A stretch of 64,000 nucleotides of DNA from CBDCTM01 sp965222005 (GTDB lineage: Bacteria > Bacteroidota > Bacteroidia > Chitinophagales > Saprospiraceae): NCBI GenBank assembly GCA_965222005.1, contig OZ244935.1:3162001-3226000 (forward strand), given 5' to 3'. Both the position numbers and the translations under genes were made by a program. The notes beneath the pieces are model-generated. The model was not told the origin of the DNA. It saw nothing but the letters and a program-made list of their open reading frames with translations, and did not search any database. Below are positions 55,101 to 63,665 of this stretch, one piece after another (position 1 is the first letter of the stretch; every line of letters starts with the position of its first letter).

Positions 55101-55515
55101 ATACTAGGTGAACCCGGTCAGCCTCAGCGGGCAGCGATTTGAGTTGCAATACTTTTTTGTAGTAAAAATCGAGATGCCGTTTGGGAAGGGTGTTGATGTG
55201 CTGACGGCTGAATTGCATCAATTTCAAAAAGCAAATGAAAAGTGCAAAGTGCGGTTCGTGATCGGAGCGGCTGTTGATCTCCTGGAGGGTAGCCGTTTGG
55301 GCAGCATCAAAAAACGCCTGCCAGTTGCCATCCGGCTGGTTGTTTTCATCAAAGTAGCGGACATGCCGGGCAAAGCGCCAGGCATAATGCAGCCAATCTT
55401 CCACCTGCCGGTCTTCAATACGGGCCGAGCCGGGCTCTAAAGCAGGCAGCCTGCGCTGTTGTTGGCTGGTGCCATCATGCTGTAAAGGGTGTATGTGGTC
55501 ACAATCCTTAGCCAT
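52195..55515 (-). CDS. eCIS baseplate J-like protein (Afp11-like)
   Basis: The 1106-aa protein resembles gpJ/gp6-type wedge proteins: N-terminal FARHVRYFDENNQPDGNWQA, and C-terminal ERLRHKNRASSVWDFEHLVL, VHVQNPDYEEVELHLGVRFK-like and VEKLEYVDFVSEVKMFHK. A basic Arg-rich insertion (~560-600, RRRRKMGVRGRAGRTASS region) is unusual. It forms the large outer wedge of the baseplate. Gap of two bases to gp25-like, zero to the following gene. Confidence 0.88.
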   Translation of the reverse strand: MAKDCDHIHPLQHDGTSQQQRRLPALEPGSARIEDRQVEDWLHYAWRFARHVRYFDENNQPDGNWQAFFDAAQTATLQEINSRSDHEPHFALFICFLKLMQFSRQHINTLPKRHLDFYYKKVLQLKSLPAEADRVHLVFELAKNADQHLVAKGTIVDGGKDADGQALRYALENDLIVNRAQVVHLRSIYKKNETLYFAPIANSADGLGEDFKEEVRWKGFGHPELPLAPVGFALASPLLFLQEGNRLITANIRLSSARFSRFRSARVRKKLSELIKNAISIYASGEEDWLGPYPADSVGIKALGRGSFSLSIQTTVSQEEDPIVEYDPEVLSGDFNTASPLIRIVFDASKTGKFYSLLASATIQSMHIEAKVTEVQDLQLENDFGALDASKAFMPFGPAPRRGSNFFIGSVEAFTKKLQSFKLHCVWKDLPAITTFNEHYQNYGLTLKEKDNTDFKAKLQVLSGKNWGIEKSFTLFNNTLQDASKTIAYTFGGSRRSGKLRQELRTKGKRLAKESMRVEALRGPTHGQVANSGEFVPSIERIMDRLGRRRRKMGVRGRAGRTASSERAVRPGTRRKRRGLPRRKTRRQARPRSFKLQLSPMEKDGFVRLVLERDFGHEIFPTKYALAIAKQVRLKSTDPAGIPNPPYTPLMESIKLDYTATTDEVSFKAPNRSVQLPKMRKAFEEREIQFFHLSPFGQYEAHPYLKWILPFDQSAHISLLPNYTNEGELLIGIENMEPDQSLNLLFQVVEGSANPDRQRQHVNWSLLVHDHWMPLDERDILSDTTNSLLTSGIIRFILPDSTTNDNYRLEEGLVWLRASLPQFTDAVCDLVSVHSQAGRAVLLDAAKSPSHLAAALPAETISKLLNRQPQVKTLSQPYASFGGAVAERDLDYYKRVSERLRHKNRASSVWDFEHLVLERFPSLYKVKCVNHSSANKIIAPGHVSIITIPKLRSHTSGDLLRPKADTHTKAQVKDYLETLCSPFVAIHVQNPDYEEVELHLGVRFKQDFEFGFYKKELNQAIKAFLTPWAFEEGADISFGGRIHKSVLIHYVEKLEYVDFVSEVKMFHKAGKTPNTDTDEITITNAKAILISANEHTIREITPQEIC

Positions 55516-55517
55516 AC

Positions 55518-55931
55518 TTATAGATTAGTTGCTTCGTTTTTATAAAAAGGAAACACAAAATTCATTCGCGAATTAGTAGTGCGCACTGTAAAGTTGATGA
55601 CAATCAATACCACTCCTTCCAGTTCTCCATCATTTTCAAACTCTACCGATTCTAAATCGATGCGCGGCTCATGGATGAGAATGGCCGAACGGATCAGCTC
55701 GGTGAGGTAGGTTTTGAAAGTGGTACTGAGCGACTCAAACACCATTTCATCGAGGTTGCAACCATAGCGAGGCTGCATAATACGTTCGCCCAGCCTGGTG
55801 GAAAGCAATACTTCCAGGCTGCTGCGGATATCCTCTTCTGCTTCCAGCATTTCCACCCGCCTCATACTTTTATTGAATGCCGGTGGAAAGCTCCAACCCC
55901 GGCCTAAAAAGTTGCGTTCAATCGTTTTCAT
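55518..55931 (-). CDS. eCIS gp25-like baseplate wedge protein (Afp9-like)
   Basis: The GPW/gp25 family signature is present: FLGRGWSFPPAFN, ..EEDIRSSLEVLLSTRLGERIMQPRYGCNLDEMVFE, ..ILIHEPRIDLESVEF. This lysozyme-like fold without catalysis nucleates sheath polymerisation from the baseplate. I choose ATG 55931 (MKTIERNFLG, 137 aa); a TTG at 55964 overlapping the PAAR stop would add 11 residues and cannot be excluded. Confidence 0.92.
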   Translation of the reverse strand: MKTIERNFLGRGWSFPPAFNKSMRRVEMLEAEEDIRSSLEVLLSTRLGERIMQPRYGCNLDEMVFESLSTTFKTYLTELIRSAILIHEPRIDLESVEFENDGELEGVVLIVINFTVRTTNSRMNFVFPFYKNEATNL

Positions 55932-55960
55932 GTATCTACTACTTTTTAGTTTCAACAGGC

Positions 55961-56251
55961 TCAACCGCCGATCAATACAGTGGGTGCTCCTGCTACAATT
56001 ATACCGCCATGGGTTGTACTATCTCCCATACGTGCCGCCGGCATCCCGCCGATCAGCACACTCGATGAGCCCGCTATTATGGTATCTGGCCGACCTACAC
56101 AAGTGGCCATATCTCCGACGCGGGCAGCCGGCACACCTGCAATCAACACGCTAGGGCAGCCTGGCGGCAGGATGGGCCCACCCACATGAGGCACCGTCCC
56201 GCTAACCATCGGGCAGGTATGCATGTCTGTTATTCTTGCTGCTGGAGGCAT
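55961..56251 (-). CDS. PAAR-like spike tip protein (Afp10-like)
   Basis: The 96-aa protein has PAAR-type repeats (MPPAARITDMHTCPM, GVPAARVGDMATCVG, GMPAARMGDSTTHGG) with Cys and His ligands for a bound metal at the tip. It caps the VgrG-like spike and pierces the target membrane. It follows the spike gene by 43 bases, the usual order in eCIS. Confidence 0.95.
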   Translation of the reverse strand: MPPAARITDMHTCPMVSGTVPHVGGPILPPGCPSVLIAGVPAARVGDMATCVGRPDTIIAGSSSVLIGGMPAARMGDSTTHGGIIVAGAPTVLIGG

Positions 56252-56294
56252 ATTTTAAATTTGTATAAGGTTATAATCGTTTTTAGAGTCATAC

Positions 56295-58043
56295 TCAATT
56301 TATCTGTACCATCGAGCCTTTGACCGTAGTGATACCGCCCGATGATACTTCTGCACCGGCACTGCCTTCAGCCTTCAGCTGCGCATTGGCTTTTACATTG
56401 ATATTCACTCCTTCAGCTTCCAAATCTGCGGTGGCTTTGAGAATGATCTTTTGCGCACTTTCAATCGTAATTCCTTCACTGTCCATGACGATCTTGTTGC
56501 CGTTTTCATCTTCCAGCTTTATCGTACCATCCTGGTCGCTCAATAAAATGGAGTTTCCGTTGGGCGTTTCAATAGTAATCGATTTTTCATCATCGTTGAA
56601 AAGGAGCTTCATTTCGCTGCGGGTCACAAAGCCCTTTTCGTGATTGTCATCAGAAGCAGCGACCGGTGCGGGTTTGGCGCTGCTGTGTAACATGCCGAGT
56701 ACGATGGCTTCGCGGGGGTCATCATTGAGAAAGCCGACCACTACCTCATCGCCAATTTCGGGGCGAAACACCGAACCTCGATTTTCTCCGGCATCCAGCG
56801 TAGCCAATCGAGCCCAAACACCCTCCTCCTCCGGATCGATGATAGGCAAGCGCAGTTGAATGCGATCTTCCCCGTCGGGGTCTTCTTCCAGCTTGCTGAC
56901 AATGCCGATTTGCAAACCACCAATTGCCGGATGAAGGCCTGCTGCCGGGAGTGTGTGTACATGGTACGTTTCGGTAAACCAATCGGGATGGAGCCCAAAC
57001 TGCGCATCGGTGATCCAATTGCCATCAGCTACACGATGCCGTATTCCGCTCACATACACCTTGCCTGAGAAGCGTTCTCCAAGCCCGCTCAATTCGATGA
57101 CACTGCCAGGTTTGACAGCTTCAACCCCCTGACAGCTTACGTTGCCTCGCACTTTGGCGAGGCGCTGTTTGAGCCAAAAGCCTTCTGCCCATGCTTTAAG
57201 CTCATCCTCAGTTGCCTGTATGCCGGATGGTAATACAAAGGCTTCCGGGCTGCTGATCTCGGCCAAGGCTTCCGGGCTTAGATTGCCGGTATCGGTTGTT
57301 TCAGGAGCTTCTGCTTCCACCTCCACCACCTCCTGTTTGGCGGCATCCCAGGCTTTTGATTTGACTGCTTTGGGCTGGTAGCGACTATCAATTTCAGCAT
57401 CAAAGCTCAATATGGTAGCACCGTAGATGAGATTCAATACGGGCTCTTGCCCAACATCGGGAGGCTCAATAGTAAGCTTGTCATCTTCCGCAATGCAAAG
57501 GAGCCCATTTTTTTCAGCCCGCGAAAGGATGAAATCCCAGTCAGTACAATCGTATTGAACAAGGCGCTGGTGCGCCACAGCAGTGGTGGCTGCATTGGCA
57601 GAAAGGCCATATTCTCCGATGAGAGATTCAAAAACGTCGCTATCGGTGGAGTCATAGAAATAGCGGCTGTGCTTACCAATTGTCATTTTCACAAATTTGC
57701 TTTTGCACTCAAGCGTCAGCGTGGCACCGCCATTTGGGCGTATGTTGATGCTTTGTGTGATGATAACTCCCTTAAATACATTGGTTACATCGCTGTGATA
57801 GCCCAAATCAATGTCGATATCATTGCCGGGGGTAAATAGCTCGTCATTACTGGCGGGAAAATCTTCTGCAGCAGGATCGCCGTCGGAAAGGACGAGGGTA
57901 GCGGTAGGAATTCGGTTGCATTCCCAAAACACATTGGTACTTATTACATTGAAGGTCTGTGGTATTTCCGTACCATTGACCTTGATGACAGTACTCACTA
58001 CATCGGGCGAAGCTACAGTGGGAATTCTTCTATCGTTGGGCAT
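56295..58043 (-). CDS. eCIS spike protein, VgrG/gp27-gp5-like (Afp8-like)
   Basis: The 582-aa protein has N-terminal gp27-like domains (~10-330), an OB-fold typical of gp5/VgrG (GLQIGIVSKLEEDPDGEDRI ... GSVFRPEIGDEVVVGFLNDD PREAIVLGML, ~385-470), and a C-terminal trimeric beta-helix (SITIETPNGNSILLSDQDGT..., ~490-570). It forms the trimeric hub and needle carrying the PAAR tip. No extra effector domain is fused. Confidence 0.95.
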   Translation of the reverse strand: MPNDRRIPTVASPDVVSTVIKVNGTEIPQTFNVISTNVFWECNRIPTATLVLSDGDPAAEDFPASNDELFTPGNDIDIDLGYHSDVTNVFKGVIITQSINIRPNGGATLTLECKSKFVKMTIGKHSRYFYDSTDSDVFESLIGEYGLSANAATTAVAHQRLVQYDCTDWDFILSRAEKNGLLCIAEDDKLTIEPPDVGQEPVLNLIYGATILSFDAEIDSRYQPKAVKSKAWDAAKQEVVEVEAEAPETTDTGNLSPEALAEISSPEAFVLPSGIQATEDELKAWAEGFWLKQRLAKVRGNVSCQGVEAVKPGSVIELSGLGERFSGKVYVSGIRHRVADGNWITDAQFGLHPDWFTETYHVHTLPAAGLHPAIGGLQIGIVSKLEEDPDGEDRIQLRLPIIDPEEEGVWARLATLDAGENRGSVFRPEIGDEVVVGFLNDDPREAIVLGMLHSSAKPAPVAASDDNHEKGFVTRSEMKLLFNDDEKSITIETPNGNSILLSDQDGTIKLEDENGNKIVMDSEGITIESAQKIILKATADLEAEGVNINVKANAQLKAEGSAGAEVSSGGITTVKGSMVQIN

Positions 58044-58048
58044 GTACG

Positions 58049-58726
58049 CTATTTTTCAATGGGAGGAAAATAGATTTTCTGGCCGATTTGTAAATTTCTG
58101 AAGTGTGTCAATTCATTGGCTTTTGCCACTTCGAGGTAATATTTTGATTCGCCATAAATTCGGTAGCACATCAGTGGCAGGGTGTCGCCGCGCTGAACGA
58201 TGCGCATGTGGGTCAGGTCAGGAGAGCTACTATTTTCTTCTGCGACTCGCTGCTCGCTCTCCTTAAATTCTTCAAACTGGCAGGTCACCGTAGCGCGTAG
58301 CGGTGTGCCATCCGACTTGAAGAGCTTGTAATTGATGCGCATGGTAGTAAGGCAGCATTTGAAAAGCAGCTTACCCCAGTTGAGCATCAGGTATCGGGTG
58401 CGATGGATTTTGCCATCATAACCCAGCGTGATTTCTCGTAATTTGTCAATGTCAATCTGCACGCCATCCTCACCTGCTTTTCCGGAGTCGGGAATAGCAC
58501 CTGTCCGGTCAAACAAAAATTCAAACTCTAGCTTTTGCGGCTTGATACGCTCAAAAGTCAGCTCTCTGCCGCTAGTGCCAGGCGACTGATTTTCGGCAAA
58601 TTGGACCTCGTAATCCATGCTGTATTTTTCGGGATTGAGCAATACCTGAAACTCTCCCGACCGCTCCTGGAATTCGGGATCGCTATAAGAATAAAGCATC
58701 ATTTTTTGATGGGCATGCAGTTTCAT
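58049..58726 (-). CDS. eCIS LysM tube-baseplate adaptor (Afp7-like)
   Basis: The 225-aa protein has an N-terminal gp53-like domain (YSDPEFQERSGEFQVLLNPEKYS) and a C-terminal LysM domain (RIVQRGDTLPLMCYRIYGES ... LQIGQKIYFPP, ~175-222). In contractile tails this protein joins the tube to the hub and baseplate. The stop of the preceding DUF5908 gene is immediately adjacent; the spike gene follows after five bases. Confidence 0.93.
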   Translation of the reverse strand: MKLHAHQKMMLYSYSDPEFQERSGEFQVLLNPEKYSMDYEVQFAENQSPGTSGRELTFERIKPQKLEFEFLFDRTGAIPDSGKAGEDGVQIDIDKLREITLGYDGKIHRTRYLMLNWGKLLFKCCLTTMRINYKLFKSDGTPLRATVTCQFEEFKESEQRVAEENSSSPDLTHMRIVQRGDTLPLMCYRIYGESKYYLEVAKANELTHFRNLQIGQKIYFPPIEK

Positions 58727-58912
58727 CTATCGCTCTTTTTTGCGTTTTAGCATCGTGCTGATCTGGTCCATACAATCTTGCATTAACTGCTCTTTATCCA
58801 CTGCCCCTTGTGCTGTACGGTTTGTCTGGGAGTGATTCGCTTGTTGAGGGCTTTCATCAGCATTTACACGAATATGCAATTCTCGAATTTCTATTGGCAT
58901 AGCTTTGCTCAT
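58727..58912 (-). CDS. DUF5908 family small eCIS protein (Afp6-like position)
   Basis: The 61-aa protein contains MPIEIRELHIRVNAD, the DUF5908 signature, and a C-terminal helix. Such small proteins are regularly found between tube and LysM genes in Bacteroidota eCIS; the function is unknown. It starts inside the stop of the upstream tube gene (ATGA overlap); the internal ATG at 58900 gives the more usual MPIEIREL start. Confidence 0.85.
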   Translation of the reverse strand: MSKAMPIEIRELHIRVNADESPQQANHSQTNRTAQGAVDKEQLMQDCMDQISTMLKRKKER

Positions 58913-59355
58913 TTAATGATGGTAAAATATTGATAGCTCAATTCAAGGGTTTCGATGGCCAACTCACTGCGCTCGGCATTCAGTTCGGATACGGCCCACT
59001 TCAGAGGAATGGCCTGTACAATGTTCCAGCTCATCAGCGGAAGGTGATGTTCATTGAGCAGCGTTACTACCAGATTGGCGGGCCGTATCTCCAAATTTTT
59101 GAAACTATCGAGGCACCACTTTACCAGTTCCGAGTTTTTAAATAAACCCCGCTTGAGGATGAGGTTGGGATATTTAGTCCGTACCGGCAAAGTGTAGGTA
59201 AAGCGGTTTTCACCTCCCTCCCGGTAGGTTTCAGTATCGAAGCTTACCTCGAGGCCGGAAACTGACTGGAACTGCACATCCACAGGGTCAATAAATCCCA
59301 GCTCAGTAAAGGTGACCAGGAAATGAAAACTGGTTGCCGGATATTCGTTGAGCAT
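58909..59355 (-). CDS. eCIS inner tube protein 2 (Afp5-like tube initiator)
   Basis: The 148-aa protein has the Hcp/gp19 tube fold signature: PATSFHFLVTF, VQFQSVSGLEVSFDTETYRE, PNLILKRGLFKNSELVKWC and ELAIETLELSYQYF. It is more diverged than the major tube protein and lies on its baseplate-proximal side, as Afp5 does, so it may initiate the tube. 105 bases separate it from the major tube gene. Confidence 0.9.
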   Translation of the reverse strand: MLNEYPATSFHFLVTFTELGFIDPVDVQFQSVSGLEVSFDTETYREGGENRFTYTLPVRTKYPNLILKRGLFKNSELVKWCLDSFKNLEIRPANLVVTLLNEHHLPLMSWNIVQAIPLKWAVSELNAERSELAIETLELSYQYFTIIK

Positions 59356-59460
59356 GCTATTGGTGGTTCAAAAATTAGTGATGGCCTTTCTACCTACAAA
59401 TGCAGAAATGTGCATGCGTACAGAGAAATGCATATTCTGTCTGTCATGATAACCAACAAA

Positions 59461-59913
59461 TTAGCGATGCTCAACCACCAGCCCTTCGTGTACCAACTCC
59501 ATCGATTCGATGGCGATTTCGTTTCCGTCCGCCTTGAGGTCGGTGGATTGAACTTTGGTAGGCCAGGCATTTTTGACCTTCCAAACCACAATGGGTTCGT
59601 GCGTCTCGTTGAGCAGAGCAATGGTAATATCGCGCCGGTAAATAGAGCCCGTGGCATTGCCCTCTTGAAAAAGTACCGTTTGCTTCCACCACTCATGATA
59701 TTCATTGTCATTCTGAAAGGTGCCCCGTTTGAGCGTTATGTTGCTGTATTTTTGAAGGCCCGGCTGTTTGGTTTTTGAATATTCCGGGCTGGCTCCTTGG
59801 CGGTATTCGATCACTTCGGTTTCAAAGTCTAAGCCAGACACTTCAGTGAAGCCAATCTTGGTACCGCCCCATTCTACCTGGAAATGAAATTTTGGAATTG
59901 GATAATCTGCCAT
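59461..59913 (-). CDS. eCIS major inner tube protein (Afp1-like)
   Basis: The 150-aa protein shows the tube motif KFHFQVEWGGTKIGFTEVSG, ITLKRGTFQNDNEYHEWW and EIAIESMELVHEGLVVE. It stacks as hexameric rings to form the needle lumen. It is encoded directly after the sheath, the usual order. Confidence 0.95.
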   Translation of the reverse strand: MADYPIPKFHFQVEWGGTKIGFTEVSGLDFETEVIEYRQGASPEYSKTKQPGLQKYSNITLKRGTFQNDNEYHEWWKQTVLFQEGNATGSIYRRDITIALLNETHEPIVVWKVKNAWPTKVQSTDLKADGNEIAIESMELVHEGLVVEHR

Positions 59914-59964
59914 GATAAATATGTGGATTTAAAGATTTTAAAAAATGGTTTCCTGCTCAGGATA

Positions 59965-61407
59965 CTAGCTCTCCTGCATCTTGTGCATGAAGCGCAGAAT
60001 GATGAATTCAGCCGGCCGGACGGCTGCCATGCCGATCTCTACGATGAGCTTGCCTTCCAAAATATCGACGGCAGTCATCGTTTCGCCAAGCCCTACCTTT
60101 ACATAAAAGGCATCTTCGGTAGTTGCACCGGCAAGAGCACCCTGCCGCCACAGAATGGTCAGATAATTTTCGATCATCGCTTTGATCTTCACCCAGGTAT
60201 TGGCATCATTGGGCTCAAAGACAAACTGTTCGCTGGCCTTTTTGGTTGATTCTTCTACCATGTTGAACAATCGCCGCACCGGTACGTAGCGCCATTCATT
60301 GTCATTGCCGGCCAGCGTGCGGGCGCCCCACACCAGGGTGCCTTTGCCAACAAATGACCGGATTGCATTGACGGATTTGCCGGTTGGATGTACGTTGAAG
60401 TCCATTTGCTCTTCGTGAGAAATAGCTACCACAGGGCCTACCACACTCGAAATGCCGGTATTGGCAGGAGCTTTCCAAACTCCACGACTACTATCGGTGC
60501 GGGCATAGATACCCGCCATGATCGGGCTGGGCGGCATGATAAGGTGCAGCTTGCTGATCTCTGCTTTCAGGAGGTTCTCAAACTCATCGGTGATAATAGC
60601 TGCATCACCTCCACCACGCGCAGCAGTAAGGGTCTCGCTATCCAAAGCGCCGCCACTATCGTGAGCAAAGGTGATGTTGTCTTCATCGGTATGATAGTTC
60701 AGCACTGTTTCGAGATAGGGATAATAAACTGCGCCGTATTTGAAATTGCCACTGTCACCGATATTGCCATCTCTAAAATCATTCACCGGACCTGCCGGAT
60801 TGGTGATGGAGGTATCGGCCATCCGCACATCCATAATAGCGAAGCGATCCTGCAATTTTCCAGCTTGTGCAAGGGCATCACTATAAAGGCTGTGGTAGTT
60901 GGCGGGGGTGAGTCCATTGGCATCGGGGAATACCAGCAGGGTGATTTCATCTACTTTTTTAGCGATTGCGAGTCCTCCCGGGGTAGTACCTTCGGAAGCA
61001 TTTAGCGCAGCTGGTGCGATACCACCGCTATAATCGCCCACGGAGATGATGTAGCATGGGCCGCCACCATTGGCAAAGTACATTTGGAGGGCGTGGTACA
61101 TCCGAAAATTGGAGGGTGTACCTACCTGGGCACTTACTGGTAGGATGAGGGGGTCGCTCCCTTCTGGAGCGGTGTTGGCGAGGTTGACAGTAATGGCCTG
61201 CACCGGAGCGCCGCCAAACATTTGCTCGTACTCTCGCATAGAGGAGATCCGTTTGGCTTTGCGCAGAAGGTCGTTTTCGAGCAGCTCGGAGGCTTTTTCG
61301 GTATATCCAATGAATACCGGAATAGCTGTTTCGACCTGCGCTACCGAAGGAGGAAATAAAGGTACCTCTTCGATATAAACACCCGGGGTTTTATAAGTAC
61401 TTGGCAT
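59965..61407 (-). CDS. eCIS sheath protein (Afp2/3-like)
   Basis: The 480-aa protein begins TYKTPGVYIEEVPLFPPSVA, the typical contractile-sheath N-terminus, and ends with the conserved sheath C-terminal domain (FEPNDANTWVKIKAMIENYL, LWRQGALAG, DAFYVKVGLGETMT, PAEFIILRFMHKM). There is one sheath gene, against three in Afp and the usual one in many Bacteroidota systems. It contracts to drive the tube outward. Confidence 0.97.
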   Translation of the reverse strand: MPSTYKTPGVYIEEVPLFPPSVAQVETAIPVFIGYTEKASELLENDLLRKAKRISSMREYEQMFGGAPVQAITVNLANTAPEGSDPLILPVSAQVGTPSNFRMYHALQMYFANGGGPCYIISVGDYSGGIAPAALNASEGTTPGGLAIAKKVDEITLLVFPDANGLTPANYHSLYSDALAQAGKLQDRFAIMDVRMADTSITNPAGPVNDFRDGNIGDSGNFKYGAVYYPYLETVLNYHTDEDNITFAHDSGGALDSETLTAARGGGDAAIITDEFENLLKAEISKLHLIMPPSPIMAGIYARTDSSRGVWKAPANTGISSVVGPVVAISHEEQMDFNVHPTGKSVNAIRSFVGKGTLVWGARTLAGNDNEWRYVPVRRLFNMVEESTKKASEQFVFEPNDANTWVKIKAMIENYLTILWRQGALAGATTEDAFYVKVGLGETMTAVDILEGKLIVEIGMAAVRPAEFIILRFMHKMQES

Positions 61408-61428
61408 AATGAAGGGTTTAGAGAAGTT

Positions 61429-62529
61429 TTACAAATATATTTCTGAATATACCGAGCCTCCATCCGGCTTGATGATCCGGGGGCTGGGGTTCGGAAGGGG
61501 TTGATTATCCATATTGAGTTCGATAAATCCATCGCTGGTAAGTGGTTGAGAAGTTGGAGTGACAAGCACATTGTCGGTGCCGGCATTCTCGATGACCAGG
61601 TCATCATCGGCTCCAACCGTTTTTTCCTCCTTGAAGATATAGCGCCAGATGGTTGATCGATTATTGATGCGAATGACAAAGCGGCGGGGCGTAGCTTTCA
61701 AAATGCCGGAAGTTTGAAGGATCGCAAAGTCATTGGCAGTGGCATTGAGGCAGCGGATGTCAATAAGGGCGCTGAATTGCCGGGAATACTGCTCATTATC
61801 CAAATAAAAGGCGTCTTCCAACAGCAAACTGTCATCTGCATTGTTGGTAATTCGCAGCCGGTAAGGACCAGCTGACAAGCGCCGCAAATCCAGCTGATGA
61901 TGATCATGGCGGTTGTCGGCATCCTCATTAAAAACTTGCCGGAAAATGGCAGTATTTCCTGCATCGGTTACATCTGAAAGCTGCGCTGTGGCAATGGTAT
62001 CTTCATCAGCTAAGTCAAAATCATAAAAAGGCGATTGAAAGCGAAACAGATCGTCTGCCCCCATGAATCGGGCACCTGCCGGGCTGTCTGCAGCGGATGA
62101 TAAATTAAGGATTCCGCTACCGGAAGCACTGGCTCCTTCGTTGGTGAAATAGTAACGCTGCCGGCGGTTGGGTTCGAGCGGGAGATCGGAATAATTGAGG
62201 AATAAACCGTCGAGAAAGCTCAGCCCAAAAGTTAGTCGCAAGTCAGAAGAAATAGGCACAGCGGGGCGGTTGGAGGCATCGGGATTGCGTTTGGCACCGA
62301 TCAACAGGCCGGTATGGCTGGGCCGCCAAAGGAGCTGATGATCTTTCAATGCCTGCAAGCAACTTTTAGTTGGCTTGATTTCCAAAAAAGAGCGCACATC
62401 GTATTGCTGAAGGCGGGCCAACTGCTCGTCACTGTTCATAGCAGCAAAGGAGGAAGTACCCAGGTCCAGAAAATAGTGATGCAGGATCTGGATTTCAAAA
62501 AGGCTGATATATTCCAGTTGCAGGCTCAT
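61429..62529 (-). CDS. Uncharacterised eCIS protein between cap and sheath genes
   Basis: The 366-aa protein has a conserved-looking start (LEYISLFEIQILHHYFLDLG) and a beta-rich C-terminal half with PRRFVIRINNRSTIWRYIF. No domain is recognised. Its fixed place between the DUF4255 cap gene and the sheath gene (two-base and 21-base gaps) marks it as a structural or assembly component, possibly part of the cap or plug. Function is inference. Confidence 0.7.
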   Translation of the reverse strand: MSLQLEYISLFEIQILHHYFLDLGTSSFAAMNSDEQLARLQQYDVRSFLEIKPTKSCLQALKDHQLLWRPSHTGLLIGAKRNPDASNRPAVPISSDLRLTFGLSFLDGLFLNYSDLPLEPNRRQRYYFTNEGASASGSGILNLSSAADSPAGARFMGADDLFRFQSPFYDFDLADEDTIATAQLSDVTDAGNTAIFRQVFNEDADNRHDHHQLDLRRLSAGPYRLRITNNADDSLLLEDAFYLDNEQYSRQFSALIDIRCLNATANDFAILQTSGILKATPRRFVIRINNRSTIWRYIFKEEKTVGADDDLVIENAGTDNVLVTPTSQPLTSDGFIELNMDNQPLPNPSPRIIKPDGGSVYSEIYL

Positions 62530-62531
62530 CT

Positions 62532-63134
62532 TTAGTTACTTTTGCTATCGATTTCGATTTCAGTAATCAGGCCGCCGGTAGATTGGATTTGTTCTCTTTC
62601 CAGCTCAGTAATGCGGATTTTATAAAAAGCGGCAGGCAGTTGCTTACCACCCAGCGTACTCCATACATAATTGGCCTCTTCGAAGGAAGGGGAGTACAGG
62701 TCGAGGACCAATTTGAAGGCTTTGCTATTTTCTTCCGCTGAGGTGGCGGGAGGGCCGGTATTTTTGTGAGTAAAGGTATTTTTACCCTGAAAGAAGCGAA
62801 TAATGTGAGACAGGTAGCGCAGCGAGCTTTCATAGGTTTCGCTATTGGCCACTATGAGCAGGTAAAGATTGAGGTGTACCGGAGGGTTTTTATAAACAGT
62901 TTGCTGGTTCTCTTTCTTATAGTGCGGCAGATTTTTTAGGGTTTTTTCTTCATGAAGTCCTACCAAAGTGAGGATGACTTTACCACTAAGCGACCCGGGA
63001 CTATTGCCCGGACCGGCGCTGGCACTTTCAAGCATGGCAATATTGTCGAGTACAACCGTTTCGCCTGCCCTCAGAAAGGGAGCCATGTAGTTGTCCAATT
63101 CAGATCGGATGATGCTCAGTGCTTTGAATATCAT
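62532..63134 (-). CDS. DUF4255 tail-cap/terminator protein (Afp16-like)
   Basis: The 200-aa protein has the DUF4255 pattern MIFKALSIIRSELDNYM ... VHLNLYLLIVANSETYESSL RYLSHIIRFFQGK ... EEANYVWSTLGGKQLPAAFYKIRI. It caps the tube and sheath at the distal end. It is the first gene of the eCIS operon. Confidence 0.93.
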   Translation of the reverse strand: MIFKALSIIRSELDNYMAPFLRAGETVVLDNIAMLESASAGPGNSPGSLSGKVILTLVGLHEEKTLKNLPHYKKENQQTVYKNPPVHLNLYLLIVANSETYESSLRYLSHIIRFFQGKNTFTHKNTGPPATSAEENSKAFKLVLDLYSPSFEEANYVWSTLGGKQLPAAFYKIRITELEREQIQSTGGLITEIEIDSKSN

Positions 63135-63665
63135 TTTCAGAGCTTATGATTGCTGGTAAGCAAAGACATAAAAGGTAAGGCAACGGCATTGCCGTTCCTT
63201 AAAAATTTCAACATCCAAGATCCAATCTTAGCACACCATCGATGGCGCTAAAAAGAAATAGTTTAAGTAGTGGAGTTTGAGTATGTTACCAGTAGTACGA
63301 ATGCGGGTTACCTGAGAAGGCGAAGTACCGGAGGTGGGAATTAATCTACCGGTGGCTTATAGGTATTGTTCAAAAAATTAAACTCTCTTTTCAATTTTTG
63401 AATTTGGCTCCGCTTCACTAGCCTTTGGTCGTTCAGCTTTCGCCTGTTTCAATAACGTTGGATTTATTTTTTGAATATTCCTAGGTTTCTCTGGTTTAAG
63501 GGCATTCAGTTTTTTTTCGGGTTAATAATTTATTGCAACAGCTAGCAGTGGCTGTCCAAAAAGTTTCTATCGTTTAATTGACACAGCACCAAGATAAAGA
63601 AAAAATGAAGTTTAACAAATATTTCTAATATAATTTTGATGCGCTGTTCAAAATTAGTTCCGGCT
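63135..63665. other. Intergenic region upstream of the eCIS operon
   Basis: The operon promoter is expected here, but no exact TAnnTTTG box was found on the minus strand near 63134. A short palindrome-like AACGGCATTGCCGTT (63183-63197) lies ~50 bases upstream of the first gene and could be an operator. No gene is recognised in the rest. Confidence 0.4.

Noticed and set aside
45929..63134. Type VI secretion system or prophage tail
   Set aside because: VgrG, PAAR, gp25 and sheath occur in those too, but there are no TssJLM, ClpV, capsid, portal or terminase genes, while DUF4255, DUF5908, DUF4157 and the AAA+ ATPase are eCIS markers.
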